DNA of 64,000 nucleotides from an uncultured Kiloniellaceae bacterium (GTDB lineage Bacteria; Pseudomonadota; Alphaproteobacteria; Kiloniellales; Kiloniellaceae). How positions within the stretch are numbered: position 1 is the stretch's first letter; each line of letters starts with the position of its first letter. The position numbers and the translations under genes are program-made. The stretch covers positions 124,001 to 188,000 of the forward strand of contig CANLSF010000004.1 in NCBI GenBank assembly GCA_947493695.1. The letters are read 5' to 3'. Under the pieces are notes generated by a model. That model was not told the DNA's origin. It worked only from the letters and a program-made list of their open reading frames with translations, and ran no database searches. Positions 31,537-41,166 of the stretch are shown here, one piece after another.

Positions 31537-32115
31537 ATGAGCCTGCAAGTAACCGCTTGTGCAGCGCAGGTGTTGCGGCTGGCAATTATTATCGGCTTCG
31601 TGGTGTTCCCGACGCTTGCGCAGGCGCAAAGCGAGGCGGGAAAACCGGCGATTATCGGTGTGCTGGATACGCAGAAGGTTCTGCGGGACTCCATTGCCAT
31701 GCGGAGCCTGTCTCAGCAGATTGAGGAACGCCGGAACAGCTTCCAGGAACAGCTGCGTCAACAGGAAGATGCCTTGCGGTCGGCCGATCAGGAACTGGCC
31801 CGTCAGCGCTCTATCCTATCGGCGGAAGCCTTTGCGGAAAAACGCAGCCAGTTGGAGCAACAGGTTTCCTCGCTTCAGCGCCAGGTGCAAACACGGCGCA
31901 AGGAGCTGGATCGGGTTTACGGACAAGCGGTCAAGCAGGTACAGGGCGCCCTCGTTTCAATCGCTCAAAAAATTGCATCGGAGCGGCAATTGGACCTGGT
32001 ACTGCCCAAAACGGCCGTGGTTTTGGTGCGAAACGATATGGAAATCACAGATGAGGTGGTCAGACGCCTCAACGAGACATTGACCGAAGTGACCGTTCCC
32101 TCGGTTCAGAACTAA
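31537..32115 (+). CDS. skp: OmpH/Skp family outer membrane chaperone
   Basis: This periplasmic chaperone escorts unfolded outer-membrane proteins to BamA. It is 192 residues from the ATG at 31537, 4 bp after bamA. A TTG seven codons upstream would overlap bamA. The signal peptide ends near LAQAQ (about residue 31). The body is a long glutamine/arginine-rich coiled coil (about 60-150), as expected for the Skp tentacles, and the conserved GVLDTQKVLRDS start of the mature domain is present. Confidence 0.9.
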   Translation: MSLQVTACAAQVLRLAIIIGFVVFPTLAQAQSEAGKPAIIGVLDTQKVLRDSIAMRSLSQQIEERRNSFQEQLRQQEDALRSADQELARQRSILSAEAFAEKRSQLEQQVSSLQRQVQTRRKELDRVYGQAVKQVQGALVSIAQKIASERQLDLVLPKTAVVLVRNDMEITDEVVRRLNETLTEVTVPSVQN

Positions 32116-32123
32116 GGCTTAGC

Positions 32124-33161
32124 ATGGCAGATCCCCGCTTTTTTACCGTCGCGGGTCCTTTTACCCTCGAACAACTGGCAAAAATCGCCGGGGCTGAGAT
32201 AGCGGGCGCAACGGATACCACCAGGCTTTATAGCGATGTTGCGCCGCTGGATACCGCAGGTTCCGGAGAGGTCAGCTTTCTCAACAATAGAAGCTACATC
32301 GGGCAGTTTGCGGAAACCAAGGCGGGTGCCTGCATCGTGGAGTCCCGATTTGCCGAGAAAGCACCGGAAGGTTTAGCACTGCTGCTGACCGATAAGCCTC
32401 ACCGGGCTTACGCGAGGGTCGCGCAGGCCTTTTATCCGCAACGCAAACCCAAAGCGACGATCCACCCCTCAGCGATTATCGATTCCACGGCCATTATCGG
32501 TGAAGGCTGTGAGATCGCGCCTGGTGTTGTGGTCGGTGAGGCTGTCGAGATCGGCGACAACTGCCGAATTGAGGCCAACGCGGTTATCGAGGCCGGTGTT
32601 GTTGTAGGGGACAACTGTATTGTGGGCCCCACTGCCTCCTTGGCCTACTGTCTGATCGGTCAAAACTGCAAGATTCATGCGGGGGTGCGAATCGGGACGC
32701 GCGGCTTCGGCTTTGCTATGGAGCCCGAGGGCTACGAAGACGTACCGCAACTTGGCCGTGTGATTGTGGAAGATAATGTCGAAATTGGCGCGAATTCAAC
32801 GATAGATCGCGGAGCAGGACCCGACACAGTCATAGGTACAGGCACGAAGATTGATAATCTGGTGCAAATCGGGCACAACGTGAAGCTCGGGCGTCAGTGT
32901 GTACTGGTGGCTCAGGCCGGTATGGCCGGAAGTTCGGAGTTGGAGGATTTCGTTGTCATCGCAGCGGGGTCCGGTGTGAATGGCCACACGAAGGTCGGGA
33001 AGGGCGCGCAGGTCGCCGGAAAGTCTGCAGTAATGCGCGACGTGCCGGCGGGGGATACCGTCGGTGGCATTCCTGCAATTCCCCTTAAGGATTATTTCCG
33101 TCTCGTGACGATGTGGCAGCGCCAATTAAAAGAAAAAAGGCCAAAGAGGGAAGGTCAATGA
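32124..33161 (+). CDS. lpxD: UDP-3-O-acylglucosamine N-acyltransferase
   Basis: This is the third enzyme of lipid A synthesis, adding the N-linked hydroxyacyl chain. It has 345 residues. The N-terminal uridine-binding domain (about 1-105) is followed by hexapeptide repeats forming a left-handed beta helix ([20 protein letters not shown] onward). The catalytic histidine is in [12 protein letters not shown]. The C-terminus is helical. It overlaps fabZ by 4 nt. Confidence 0.97.
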   Translation: MADPRFFTVAGPFTLEQLAKIAGAEIAGATDTTRLYSDVAPLDTAGSGEVSFLNNRSYIGQFAETKAGACIVESRFAEKAPEGLALLLTDKPHRAYARVAQAFYPQRKPKATIHPSAIIDSTAIIGEGCEIAPGVVVGEAVEIGDNCRIEANAVIEAGVVVGDNCIVGPTASLAYCLIGQNCKIHAGVRIGTRGFGFAMEPEGYEDVPQLGRVIVEDNVEIGANSTIDRGAGPDTVIGTGTKIDNLVQIGHNVKLGRQCVLVAQAGMAGSSELEDFVVIAAGSGVNGHTKVGKGAQVAGKSAVMRDVPAGDTVGGIPAIPLKDYFRLVTMWQRQLKEKRPKREGQ

Positions 33162-33628
33162 GTGAACTTGAAGTGGCCCGGCCAGAGGTGAGGTCGGCTG
33201 ATATCATGCGGATCATGCAATTGATACCGCATCGCTATCCATTTCTGCTAATTGATCGCGTTGAAGAGATCGTTGTCGGTGAGAGTGCCGTCGGCGTCAA
33301 AAACGTTACGATCAACGAGCAGTTCTTTCAGGGACATTTCCCGCGCCAGCCGGTGATGCCTGGCGTGTTGATTGTCGAAGCCATGGCGCAGACTGCTGCT
33401 GTCCTGGTTGTCGAGACTCTTGAAGGGGAGGCGGACGGAAAGCTGGTTTACTTTATGACCATCGAGTCAGCGCGGTTCCGCAAACCGGTTATGCCCGGTG
33501 CGACGATCAAGATTCACGTCAGCAAGGAACGGAACCGCGGCGCGGTCTGGAAGTTCCGTGGTGAAGCCCGCGTTGACGACGCCCTGGTTGCCGAAGCTAA
33601 GTTTTCCGCCATGATTATGGACGATTAA
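33158..33628 (+). CDS. fabZ: 3-hydroxyacyl-[acyl-carrier-protein] dehydratase FabZ
   Basis: This enzyme dehydrates 3-hydroxyacyl-ACP in fatty acid elongation and competes with lipid A synthesis for the same substrate. It is 156 residues from the ATG at 33158, which overlaps the lpxD stop. The longer in-frame ORF inside lpxD is rejected. The hot-dog fold signature [20 protein letters not shown], with the catalytic histidine and glutamate, is at about residues 64-83. Its stop overlaps the lpxA start by one base. Confidence 0.96.
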   Translation: MSELEVARPEVRSADIMRIMQLIPHRYPFLLIDRVEEIVVGESAVGVKNVTINEQFFQGHFPRQPVMPGVLIVEAMAQTAAVLVVETLEGEADGKLVYFMTIESARFRKPVMPGATIKIHVSKERNRGAVWKFRGEARVDDALVAEAKFSAMIMDD

Positions 33629-34419
33629 TGCCCGACGTTCATTCCTCTGCTGTGGTCGCACCAGAAGCGACCCTGGCCGATTCTGTTAAGATCGGTCCTC
33701 TTAGCGTCGTTGGCCCCAATGTCACGCTTGGTGAAGACGTTGTGCTGCACAGCCATGTCGTTGTGGAGGGGCACACAACAATCGGCGCGCGGACGCAGAT
33801 CTTCCCCTTTGCCTCCATTGGACATCAGCCTCAAGACCTGAAGTTCGGTGGTGAGAAGACGACAGTCGAAATCGGCACTGACACGATCATTCGCGAGCAT
33901 GTCACAATAAATCCCGGCACCGTAGGCGGCTATAAGCAAACCCTGGTCGGGAACAACTGCATGTTGATGGTCGGCTCACATGTGGCGCACGACTGCATTG
34001 TCGGTGACCGGGTGATCCTGGTGAACAACGCGACGCTCGGCGGGCATGTCGAGATCGGCGAAAACACCATTGTTGGTGGTCTGGCGGCTATTCATCAGTT
34101 TGTCCGGGTTGGGCGCGATGTAATGATCGGTGGGATGTCCGGTGTGGAGAACGACGTCATACCCTACGGCATGGTGACCGGGGATCGCGCCAGCCTGAAT
34201 GGCTTGAACCTGGTCGGTATGAAGCGACGAGGGCACGAGAGAAGCAGCATCGTGGCCCTGCAGGAAGCCTACAAAAAGCTCTTTCTCGAACCTGGAAATT
34301 TCGCGGAACGGTTAGAGGAAATGGAGAGCGATGAAAGCGATTGCGACACGGTTCGCGACGTTTTGAGCTTCATACAGGGCGAGTCATTGCGCGGACTCCT
34401 GCATCCTAAGAAAAAGTAG
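33628..34419 (+). CDS. lpxA: Acyl-[ACP]--UDP-N-acetylglucosamine O-acyltransferase
   Basis: This enzyme catalyses the first step of lipid A synthesis. It has 263 residues made of hexapeptide repeats, followed by a helical C-terminus (RRGHERSSIVALQEAYKKLF). The catalytic histidine lies in GSHVAHDCIVGDRV, at about residue 120. It sits between fabZ and lpxI. Confidence 0.97.
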   Translation: MPDVHSSAVVAPEATLADSVKIGPLSVVGPNVTLGEDVVLHSHVVVEGHTTIGARTQIFPFASIGHQPQDLKFGGEKTTVEIGTDTIIREHVTINPGTVGGYKQTLVGNNCMLMVGSHVAHDCIVGDRVILVNNATLGGHVEIGENTIVGGLAAIHQFVRVGRDVMIGGMSGVENDVIPYGMVTGDRASLNGLNLVGMKRRGHERSSIVALQEAYKKLFLEPGNFAERLEEMESDESDCDTVRDVLSFIQGESLRGLLHPKKK

Positions 34420-34423
34420 CGAC

Positions 34424-35245
34424 ATGGGACCTAAGCTCGGCATCTTAGCTGGCTCCGGCGAGCTGCCGGTGCGTCTTCGCGATCATTGCCTGATGCAGGG
34501 TCGCGAAGTCTTTATTGTCGCCTTCACGGGTCATGCCGATCCTGACGTGGTCTCCGGCGTCGAACATGTCTGGACCCGGCTGGGCAACGCTTACTCCGCC
34601 ATTAAGATCCTGCGCGACGCCGGGGTTGGCGAACTGGTCATGGCCGGTGGCATCCAACGTCCTACGCTGAAAGACCTGCGACCCGATTTTCAGACCCTCA
34701 AATTTATGACCAAGATCGGCTCAGTCGGTCTGGGCGACGACGGGATGCTGACCGCAATTATCAGCTACCTCGAGAATGAAGGTTTCCATGTTGTGGGCGC
34801 GGACGATGTTCTGGGCGACATCCTTGCGACCGATGGTGTCTACGGCTCTGTCGAACCTGATGCGGAAGCCTGGGCGGACATTGATCGCGGCATCGGCGTG
34901 GCGCGTGCCCTCGGCGCACAGGACGTCGGTCAGTCAGTGGTTGTGCAGCAGGGTTTTATTCTAGGCGTCGAGGCTGTTGAAGGCACGGATGCTTTGATCA
35001 GGCGCTGCGCGGAACTCAAGCACAGCGGCGTCGGCGGCGTTTTGGTCAAGGTCAAGAAGCCTCAGCAGGAACGGCGGGCGGATCTGCCGACGATCGGGCC
35101 AACAACCGTATCAAATGCCGCAGCAAGCGGGCTGCGTGGAATTGCAGTTGAAGCAGGTGGTGCTTTGATTGTCGATCGTGAGGCTGTGCGGAAAGCTGCC
35201 GACGAAGCCGGGATATTTGTTGTCGGGATCGAGGTCCCGCAATGA
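34424..35245 (+). CDS. lpxI: UDP-2,3-diacylglucosamine diphosphatase LpxI
   Basis: This enzyme hydrolyses UDP-2,3-diacylglucosamine to lipid X. It belongs to the LpxI (formerly DUF1009) family, unrelated to LpxH. It has 273 residues starting with LGILAGSGELPVRLRDHCLM. It contains MAGGIQRPTLKDLRPD, the conserved GDDGMLTAIISYLENEGF segment, and the C-terminal domain with GVLVKVKKPQQERRADLPTIG. It lies between lpxA and lpxB, the position that defines LpxI in alphaproteobacteria. Confidence 0.95.
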   Translation: MGPKLGILAGSGELPVRLRDHCLMQGREVFIVAFTGHADPDVVSGVEHVWTRLGNAYSAIKILRDAGVGELVMAGGIQRPTLKDLRPDFQTLKFMTKIGSVGLGDDGMLTAIISYLENEGFHVVGADDVLGDILATDGVYGSVEPDAEAWADIDRGIGVARALGAQDVGQSVVVQQGFILGVEAVEGTDALIRRCAELKHSGVGGVLVKVKKPQQERRADLPTIGPTTVSNAAASGLRGIAVEAGGALIVDREAVRKAADEAGIFVVGIEVPQ

Positions 35246-36522
35246 CAGCACCTTCAGAGGTGATGCCAGAAACGACCGGCCTGGGGGCTGATCCGGCCGG
35301 CGACAGTGGCCCTCTGATCTACCTGCTTGTGGGAGAACCGTCAGGCGACCTGCTGGGCGCCCGCCTGATGACAGCACTCCAGGAGCTGACGGACGGGCAG
35401 GTGCGCTTCGCAGGTGTCGGCGGTCCCAATATGGCTGAGCGAGGGCTGAAAAGCCTGTTTCCGATCAGTGAGCTGGCGATTATGGGCATCGTGGAAGCTG
35501 TTCCGCATGCTCTGAATATCTACCGGCGGATCAAGCAGACCCGGGCCGAGATTTTGCGCGAGCGGCCCGCAGCCCTGGTGACGATTGATGCGCCCAGTTT
35601 TACGCTGGAAGTGGCTGAGGGGCTTCAGGGCAAAGAGATTCCTCTTGTCCATTACGTCGCGCCACAAGTCTGGGCCTGGAAGGCCTGGCGCGCGAAACAC
35701 CTGGCCAAATACCTTGATCTTCTTCTGGTGCTGCTTCCTTTCGAACCGCCATACTTTGAAAAGTATGGTCTGAACACCAAGTTCGTCGGGCATCCTGCCG
35801 TGGAAGGCCGCGGTAAGGTTCCAGGTGCGGCTGTGAACGAAACCGGGCCTCAGTCCACGTCGGCCGATAAGGAGAGCGCCGAGGGCTTCCGCAAACGTCA
35901 CGACATTGCGCCGGAGGCCCGCCTGGTCTGTGTACTGCCGGGCAGCCGCAAGGGCGAGGTGGTGCGGCTGAGTAAGGTCTTCGGTGAAGGCCTCGCGGAG
36001 CTTGCTGAGCGAATCCCCAATCTTCACGTGGTCGTTCCCACTGTGGCCAATGTGGCGAGCCTGGTTAAAGAAGAGACCGGCAAGTGGTCTCTCCCGGTGA
36101 CTGTGGTCGAAGGCAGTGAAGAAAAACACGACGCATTCCAAGCCTGCGAGGCTGCACTGGCGGCGTCGGGCACCATTGCCGTGGAATTGGCGGTTGCCCG
36201 GCTGCCTACGGTCGTCGGCTATCGGGTGAACCCGGTCACGGCATGGCTGGCGAGCCGTATCCTGAAGATCAAATACGTGAGCCTGCCCAATCTCCTGTTG
36301 GATCAACCACTGCTGACGGAACTTCTGCAGCATCACTTGACTCCGGCCTCTATCGCCTCGAATCTTGCGGCGCTTATGGAGGATCAGGCGCTGCGGCAAA
36401 ATCAGCTGGATGGTTTTGCCAGAGTCGTCGAGCTTTTAACCCCTCAGGACGAGAGCCCGAGCATAGTTGCAGCCCGCCAGATCCTTACCCAGATAAAAGA
36501 CCAACCAGCAACAGACCGTTAA
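35242..36522 (+). CDS. lpxB: Lipid-A-disaccharide synthase
   Basis: This GT-B glycosyltransferase condenses lipid X with UDP-diacylglucosamine. It has 426 residues. Motifs are LVGEPSGDLLGARLM at about residues 32-46, VHYVAPQVWAWKAWRAK near 137-153 and LPGSRKGEV in the second domain. A non-conserved insert of about 25 residues (around 190-215) precedes the second domain. It overlaps lpxI by 4 nt (ATGA) and ends 30 bp before the glyoxalase gene. Confidence 0.97.
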   Translation: MTAPSEVMPETTGLGADPAGDSGPLIYLLVGEPSGDLLGARLMTALQELTDGQVRFAGVGGPNMAERGLKSLFPISELAIMGIVEAVPHALNIYRRIKQTRAEILRERPAALVTIDAPSFTLEVAEGLQGKEIPLVHYVAPQVWAWKAWRAKHLAKYLDLLLVLLPFEPPYFEKYGLNTKFVGHPAVEGRGKVPGAAVNETGPQSTSADKESAEGFRKRHDIAPEARLVCVLPGSRKGEVVRLSKVFGEGLAELAERIPNLHVVVPTVANVASLVKEETGKWSLPVTVVEGSEEKHDAFQACEAALAASGTIAVELAVARLPTVVGYRVNPVTAWLASRILKIKYVSLPNLLLDQPLLTELLQHHLTPASIASNLAALMEDQALRQNQLDGFARVVELLTPQDESPSIVAARQILTQIKDQPATDR

Positions 36523-36552
36523 GTGCGGCGGTCGACAAGGGGAGAACCCGCG

Positions 36553-36951
36553 ATGTCGGAAAATTTCAAATTTTTACACACCATGATCCGCGTGAAGGAT
36601 CTGGATAAGTCGATCGACTTCTACACCCGTCATCTCGGGATGAAGCTGATCCGCAAGAACGACTATCCCAGCGGTGAGTTTACACTGGCCTTTGTCGGTT
36701 ATGGCGACGAGACCGATAATACCGTGATTGAACTGACCCATAACTGGGGCCAGGAAGAAGCATATGACCAGGGCAATGCATTCGGCCATCTTGCCCTTGG
36801 CGTACCGGATATCTACGGGACCTGCGAGGCCCTTGGAAAAGAGGGTGTCAGCATTCCACGCCCACCGGGACCCATGAAGCACGGTGGCAGCGTGATCGCC
36901 TTCATCGAGGATCCGGACGGATATAAGATCGAGTTGATCGAACGGTCGTAA
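36553..36951 (+). CDS. gloA: Lactoylglutathione lyase (glyoxalase I)
   Basis: This VOC-fold metalloenzyme converts the methylglyoxal-glutathione hemithioacetal to lactoylglutathione. It has 132 residues from the ATG at 36553. It starts with FLHTMIRVKDLDKSIDFYTRHLGM and carries the glyoxalase I ligands: His in LHTMIRV, Glu in IELTHNWG, His in FGHLALGV and Glu in YKIELIE. It is the last gene before a strong terminator. A paralogue lies at 53136-53564. Confidence 0.94.
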   Translation: MSENFKFLHTMIRVKDLDKSIDFYTRHLGMKLIRKNDYPSGEFTLAFVGYGDETDNTVIELTHNWGQEEAYDQGNAFGHLALGVPDIYGTCEALGKEGVSIPRPPGPMKHGGSVIAFIEDPDGYKIELIERS

Positions 36952-36956
36952 AAAAA

Positions 36957-36986
36957 GGGCGCTGGAATTTACCAGCGCCCTTTTTT
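36957..36986. terminator. Bidirectional terminator between gloA and gltA
   Basis: GGGCGCTGG (36957-36965) pairs with CCAGCGCCC (36972-36980) around a 6 nt loop. Six T follow on the plus strand and six A precede the stem, giving a T tract on the minus strand too. It serves the convergent gloA and gltA genes, which both end within 50 bp. Confidence 0.92.
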
Positions 36987-37006
36987 GCATCTGCTGGAAG
37001 CAGGAA

Positions 37007-38317
37007 CTAGGAACGTTTGTCGAGATCGACAAAACTGCGGGCTGTGTGACCCGTATAGAGCTGCCTTGGACGGCTGATCTTCTGGTTCGGATCCTCGATC
37101 ATCTCTTTCCACTGTGCGACCCAGCCGACCGTACGTGCCAGCGCGAAGAGCACCGTGAACATTGAGGTCGGGAAGTTCATCGCCTTCAGGATGATGCCTG
37201 AGTAGAAATCGACGTTCGGGAAGAGCTTTTTCTCCGCGAAGTAAGGATCGCTCAGCGCAACCTTTTCCAGCTCCATCGCCAGTTCGAGCAACGGGTCTTC
37301 GACACCCAGCTCGGCCAGTACTTCGTGGCAGGAAGTCCGCATGACCGCGGCGCGCGGATCGTAGTTCTTGTAAACGCGATGTCCGAAACCCATCAGACGG
37401 AAAGGATCGTCCTTGTCCTTGGCGCGCTGAATAAACTCAGGGATCCGGTCCTTATGGCCGATTTCCTGCAGCATCTTGAGGACGGCTTCGTTTGCACCGC
37501 CGTGCGCAGGGCCCCAGAGCGAGGCAATACCGGCTGCGATACAGGCGAAGGGATTGGCGCCACTGGAGCCGGCAATCCGAACCGTGGAGGTCGAAGCATT
37601 CTGCTCGTGATCCGCATGCAGGATGAAGATGCGGTCCATGGCGCGGGCCAGAACCGGATTGACCACATAGTCTTCTGCAGGAACCGAGAAGGTCATCTGC
37701 AGGAAGTTCTCGGCGTAGTTCAGATTGTTGCGCGGATAGACGAAGGGCTGACCGACAGAGTACTTGTAGGCATTGGCCGCAATCGTGGGCATCTTTGCGA
37801 TCAGACGATGCGAGGCGATCATCCGCTGATGCGGGTCACTAATGTCCGTTGAGTCGTGATAGAACGCCGACATGGCGCCGACGACACCGACCATGATGGC
37901 CATCGGGTGCGAATCCCGACGGAAACCACGGAAGAAGTTCATCATCTGCTCATGAAGCATCGTGTGATAAGTGATTGATGTCTCGAAGCCCTTTTTGGCA
38001 GAAGCATTCGGCAGCTCACCATGCAGCAGTAGGTAGCAGACTTCCATGAAGTCGCTTTTCTCGGCCAGTTCCTCAATGGAATAGCCCCGGTGCATCAGAA
38101 TGCCTTTTTCACCGTCGATATAGGTGATCTTGGACTCGCAACTTCCGGTCGAGGTGAAGCCCGGGTCATATGTAAAGCAGTCGGTTTGGGCGTAGAGCTT
38201 CCTGACGTCGATAACGGATGGCCCTGTTGTCCCGCTAAGCAGCGGTAAGTCCCATGACTCATTACTGCTGTTGTCTGTCAGGGTGAAGCCTTTGGGGTTT
38301 GCTTTCGCTTCTGTCAT
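37007..38317 (-). CDS. gltA: Citrate synthase
   Basis: This enzyme condenses acetyl-CoA and oxaloacetate at entry to the TCA cycle. It is 436 residues from the ATG at 38317. An upstream in-frame extension of eight residues is less likely. It is the hexameric type II form: [19 protein letters not shown], then the active-site histidines in [16 protein letters not shown] and [15 protein letters not shown], and [14 protein letters not shown]. It lies downstream of gltX with its own candidate promoter. Confidence 0.97.
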   Translation of the reverse strand: MTEAKANPKGFTLTDNSSNESWDLPLLSGTTGPSVIDVRKLYAQTDCFTYDPGFTSTGSCESKITYIDGEKGILMHRGYSIEELAEKSDFMEVCYLLLHGELPNASAKKGFETSITYHTMLHEQMMNFFRGFRRDSHPMAIMVGVVGAMSAFYHDSTDISDPHQRMIASHRLIAKMPTIAANAYKYSVGQPFVYPRNNLNYAENFLQMTFSVPAEDYVVNPVLARAMDRIFILHADHEQNASTSTVRIAGSSGANPFACIAAGIASLWGPAHGGANEAVLKMLQEIGHKDRIPEFIQRAKDKDDPFRLMGFGHRVYKNYDPRAAVMRTSCHEVLAELGVEDPLLELAMELEKVALSDPYFAEKKLFPNVDFYSGIILKAMNFPTSMFTVLFALARTVGWVAQWKEMIEDPNQKISRPRQLYTGHTARSFVDLDKRS

Positions 38318-38360
38318 CGCATCGTCCCTTCTACATCGCATTCATCTCAATTTGAGCCGG

Positions 38361-38389
38361 AGCATAGTTTCTGAATGCTTATCAATCAA
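38361..38389 (-). promoter_or_regulatory. Candidate sigma-70 promoter of gltA
   Basis: On the minus strand TTGATT (38389-38384) is followed after exactly 17 bp by TATGCT (38366-38361), about 44 bp upstream of the gltA ATG. Both boxes match the consensus in four of six positions. It is inferred from sequence only. Confidence 0.45.
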
Positions 38390-38429
38390 TTACCGTTGTG
38401 TTGCATTGCAAAAGAAAGCGGTTAAGCCT

Positions 38430-39842
38430 CTATAATACATCGGAGATTCTGGAGAGGCATTCGTCCTTTCCGAGGATCGACATGACCTCGAAGATGCCCG
38501 GAGAGACATTTGACCCGGTTATGGAAGCCCTGAGAGGCTGTGCGATATTGCCGAGTTTCAGTTCTGCCGAATCGGCAAAGTCGCGAACAGCCTGCTCAAT
38601 TGCGGCTTCTTCCCAGCTTTCCAGAGCCGCCAGCGCCGGGTGCACTGACGCGAGTCGTGCAACGGCTTCCTCCGTCAGAACCTTCTGCGCCTTGGCGTTG
38701 AAGGTGAGGGGACGCTGGTTGGTATAAACACGTGCGGACTCAACCAACTCATTGAGTGTCTTTGCGCGGACCTTCAGGCCATCAATACCGAGTCGCAAGC
38801 GCGCCGCCGCGGAGTCGTCAGGTGCCTGCCCGTCGTCTGCTTCCATGCGCGCGCAGACCAGTTCGGTGAGACGGGCGCCATCGCCCTCGCGCAGATACAC
38901 ACCGTTCAGGTTTTCAAGTTTCGCGAAGTCAAAGCGCGAGGCGGACTTTCCTACAGCATCCAGATCGAACCACTCGATCGCCTGGGCAATGGAGATGATT
39001 TCTTCATCGCCGTGGCTCCAGCCAAGCCTAAGCAGGTAATTACAGAGGGCTTCCGGCAGGTAACCCATGTCCCGGTAGGCCTCGACACCCAGAGCGCCAT
39101 GGCGTTTTGAGAGCTTTGCGCCATCAGGGCCGTGAATGAGCGGAATGTGGGCAAAGGCGGGAACGTCCCAGCCAAAGGCGACATAAAGCTGATACTGCCG
39201 GAAGGCGTTGGTCAGATGGTCGTCACCGCGGATTACATGCGTAACCCCCATATCATGGTCGTCGACCACGACGGAAAGCATATATGTTGGGGTTCCGTCT
39301 GCCCGCAACAACACCATGTCGTCGAGCTGATCGTTGCCCACCGTCACTTCGCCTTGCACCAGGTCCTTGATGACCGTGCTGCCCTCCTGAGGCATTTTGA
39401 TGCGCACAACTGGGTCGACGCCCTCGGGTGCCTCGGAAGGGTCACGGTCGCGCCAGCGCCCGTCATAGCGCACGGGGCGGCCTTCAGCGCGCGCTGCTTG
39501 CCGCATAGCATCCAGCTCTTCCGGGCTGCAGTAACAGTGATATGCTTTGCCCTGTGCCAGCAGTTCGCGGGCCAGAGCTGCATGATGCTCGGCACCTTTG
39601 GACTGAAAGAACACGTCGCCGTCCCAATCGAGTCCAAGCCAGTCCAGCCCATCGAGAATCGCGTCAATCGCCTCGCTGGTGGAGCGCTTGCGATCCGTGT
39701 CTTCGATTCTGAGGCGGTAGCTTCCGCCATGGTGCTTGGCGAAGAGCCAGTTGAAAAGGGCGGTCCGGGCGCCGCCAATATGCAGAAAGCCCGTCGGAGA
39801 AGGGGCAAAACGAGTGACGACCGGCGAAGCGGTTTTGGGCAT
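38430..39842 (-). CDS. gltX: Glutamyl-tRNA synthetase
   Basis: This class I synthetase charges tRNA-Glu. It has 470 residues. The HIGH-type motif ([20 protein letters not shown]) is at residues 12-31 and the KMSKS-type motif [16 protein letters not shown] near 245. The C-terminal anticodon-binding domain is helical. Many alphaproteobacteria have two GluRS-like genes, so a paralogue may exist elsewhere. A perfect hairpin GGCCTCG/CGAGGCC (39876-39895) lies 33 bp upstream of the start in the leader. Confidence 0.96.
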   Translation of the reverse strand: MPKTASPVVTRFAPSPTGFLHIGGARTALFNWLFAKHHGGSYRLRIEDTDRKRSTSEAIDAILDGLDWLGLDWDGDVFFQSKGAEHHAALARELLAQGKAYHCYCSPEELDAMRQAARAEGRPVRYDGRWRDRDPSEAPEGVDPVVRIKMPQEGSTVIKDLVQGEVTVGNDQLDDMVLLRADGTPTYMLSVVVDDHDMGVTHVIRGDDHLTNAFRQYQLYVAFGWDVPAFAHIPLIHGPDGAKLSKRHGALGVEAYRDMGYLPEALCNYLLRLGWSHGDEEIISIAQAIEWFDLDAVGKSASRFDFAKLENLNGVYLREGDGARLTELVCARMEADDGQAPDDSAAARLRLGIDGLKVRAKTLNELVESARVYTNQRPLTFNAKAQKVLTEEAVARLASVHPALAALESWEEAAIEQAVRDFADSAELKLGNIAQPLRASITGSNVSPGIFEVMSILGKDECLSRISDVL

Positions 39843-40101
39843 AGTCTTTGTCCAAAAGAGTGTATTGAGTGATTTGGCCTCGTGTGTTCGAGGCCTGTGG
39901 GACGCTCTTTAGCACAAGAAATGCGTCGCTGCCATGCCAAGGAAAGGGCGAAAGTTAAGATCGAAGCCCTTGTTCAGCGTAAAAGCACCTGGATGCAGTC
40001 TGGAGCTTGAAGGGCCGAAGGGCTATAGCTCTGGTTTCCGAGCAACACGGGGCCCACAGATCAGTGACTCAACAGGCCGCTATTTCTCCTAACGAGGTTC
40101 T

Positions 40102-41034
40102 ATGACGCGCATTTTCTGCTTTGGTGGCGCCCATATCGACCGTACGGCACGTTGTAAGGCCGCATTTATACCCGGTGCGTCAAATCCGGTCGTTGTGGGC
40201 ACGACGTTAGGCGGGGCGGCTCTCAATACGGCTCTTAATCTCAAACGGCTGGGTGCTGATGTGTTCCTGTTTTCCAGCGTTGGGGAGGACGCCGTCGGTT
40301 CTGAGGTTGCTCATGCTTTAGATAAGCTCGGGCTTTCTCGCGCAGGCCTGATCTGCCGGCGTAATCAGTCGAGCGCCAATTACACCGCGATCCTGGATCA
40401 TGCGGGGGAGTTGGTGGCGGGATTGGCGGATATGGAGATCTACGAAGGGCTCGTACCGTCCGACATGAATAGAGCCGTTGCTGCGTGTGAGGTAATGCCC
40501 GAGGCCGGTGACTTTGCGTTCCTGGATGCAAATCTTCCTGCTGCAGTTCTCGAAGACTTAAGTGCGTCTCTCCACGCCAAAGGTCTTTCGCTCGGGGCCG
40601 CATCCGTTTCGCCTGCCAAGGTAGGGCGACAGTTTAACATTCTGAAAAATTTGAATTTTCTCTTTTGCAGTCAGGCCGAGCTTGCAGCACTTGCTCAGCT
40701 TGAGACCTTGGATGAGGCCACACTTCGCCAGGCCGGATGCGAACTGAGTGCGCGGCATCGAATCGCGGTGTTTATGACCCGAGGCGGTGAGGGACTTGTG
40801 CTTTTCAATGACGGTGTCATCACCGACTATCCGGCCCTTCCGGCGGAAGTGGTTGATGTAAATGGTGCCGGGGACGCTTTCGCTGCAGGAACGCTACAGG
40901 CGCTGATGCAGGGAGCTAACCTTGCTGAAGCTGTTGGATTCGGACAGGCAACTGCAGGACTGACCCTCGAAACCGCAGGTTCGACATTTGCAAACCTGAG
41001 CCGGGACGGCGTTCTGGCGAGGTTGGGGCGATGA
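40102..41034 (+). CDS. PfkB family sugar/nucleoside kinase
   Basis: This is a ribokinase-fold kinase of 310 residues. The N-terminus IFCFGGAHIDRTARCKAAF resembles pseudouridine kinase (PsuK)-like members. A GGAALNTALNLKRLGADVFL segment follows, and the catalytic C-terminal signature DVNGAGDAFAAGTLQALM is near residues 252-269. The usual PsuK partner, pseudouridine-5'-phosphate glycosidase, is absent here, because the next gene is comEC. The substrate is therefore unassigned. It is transcribed divergently from gltX. Confidence 0.85.
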   Translation: MTRIFCFGGAHIDRTARCKAAFIPGASNPVVVGTTLGGAALNTALNLKRLGADVFLFSSVGEDAVGSEVAHALDKLGLSRAGLICRRNQSSANYTAILDHAGELVAGLADMEIYEGLVPSDMNRAVAACEVMPEAGDFAFLDANLPAAVLEDLSASLHAKGLSLGAASVSPAKVGRQFNILKNLNFLFCSQAELAALAQLETLDEATLRQAGCELSARHRIAVFMTRGGEGLVLFNDGVITDYPALPAEVVDVNGAGDAFAAGTLQALMQGANLAEAVGFGQATAGLTLETAGSTFANLSRDGVLARLGR

Positions 41035-41166
41035 ATTCCTTTCTGCCCTGAGAGGCGTGGCGCCGACCTATCAGCGCAGTTTGCACCACGATTTCGTTGC
41101 GGTGTTTGACTCCACTTTCGCCATTTAGTTGTTCTTCAGTTAGTCTTCGGCTCTGACTGTGAGGAA

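Noticed and set aside
39876-39895. GGCCTCG/CGAGGCC hairpin as a terminator between gltX and the PfkB kinase
   Set aside because: The two genes are divergent, so no terminator is expected here. It lies in the gltX leader and is mentioned there as a structure only.
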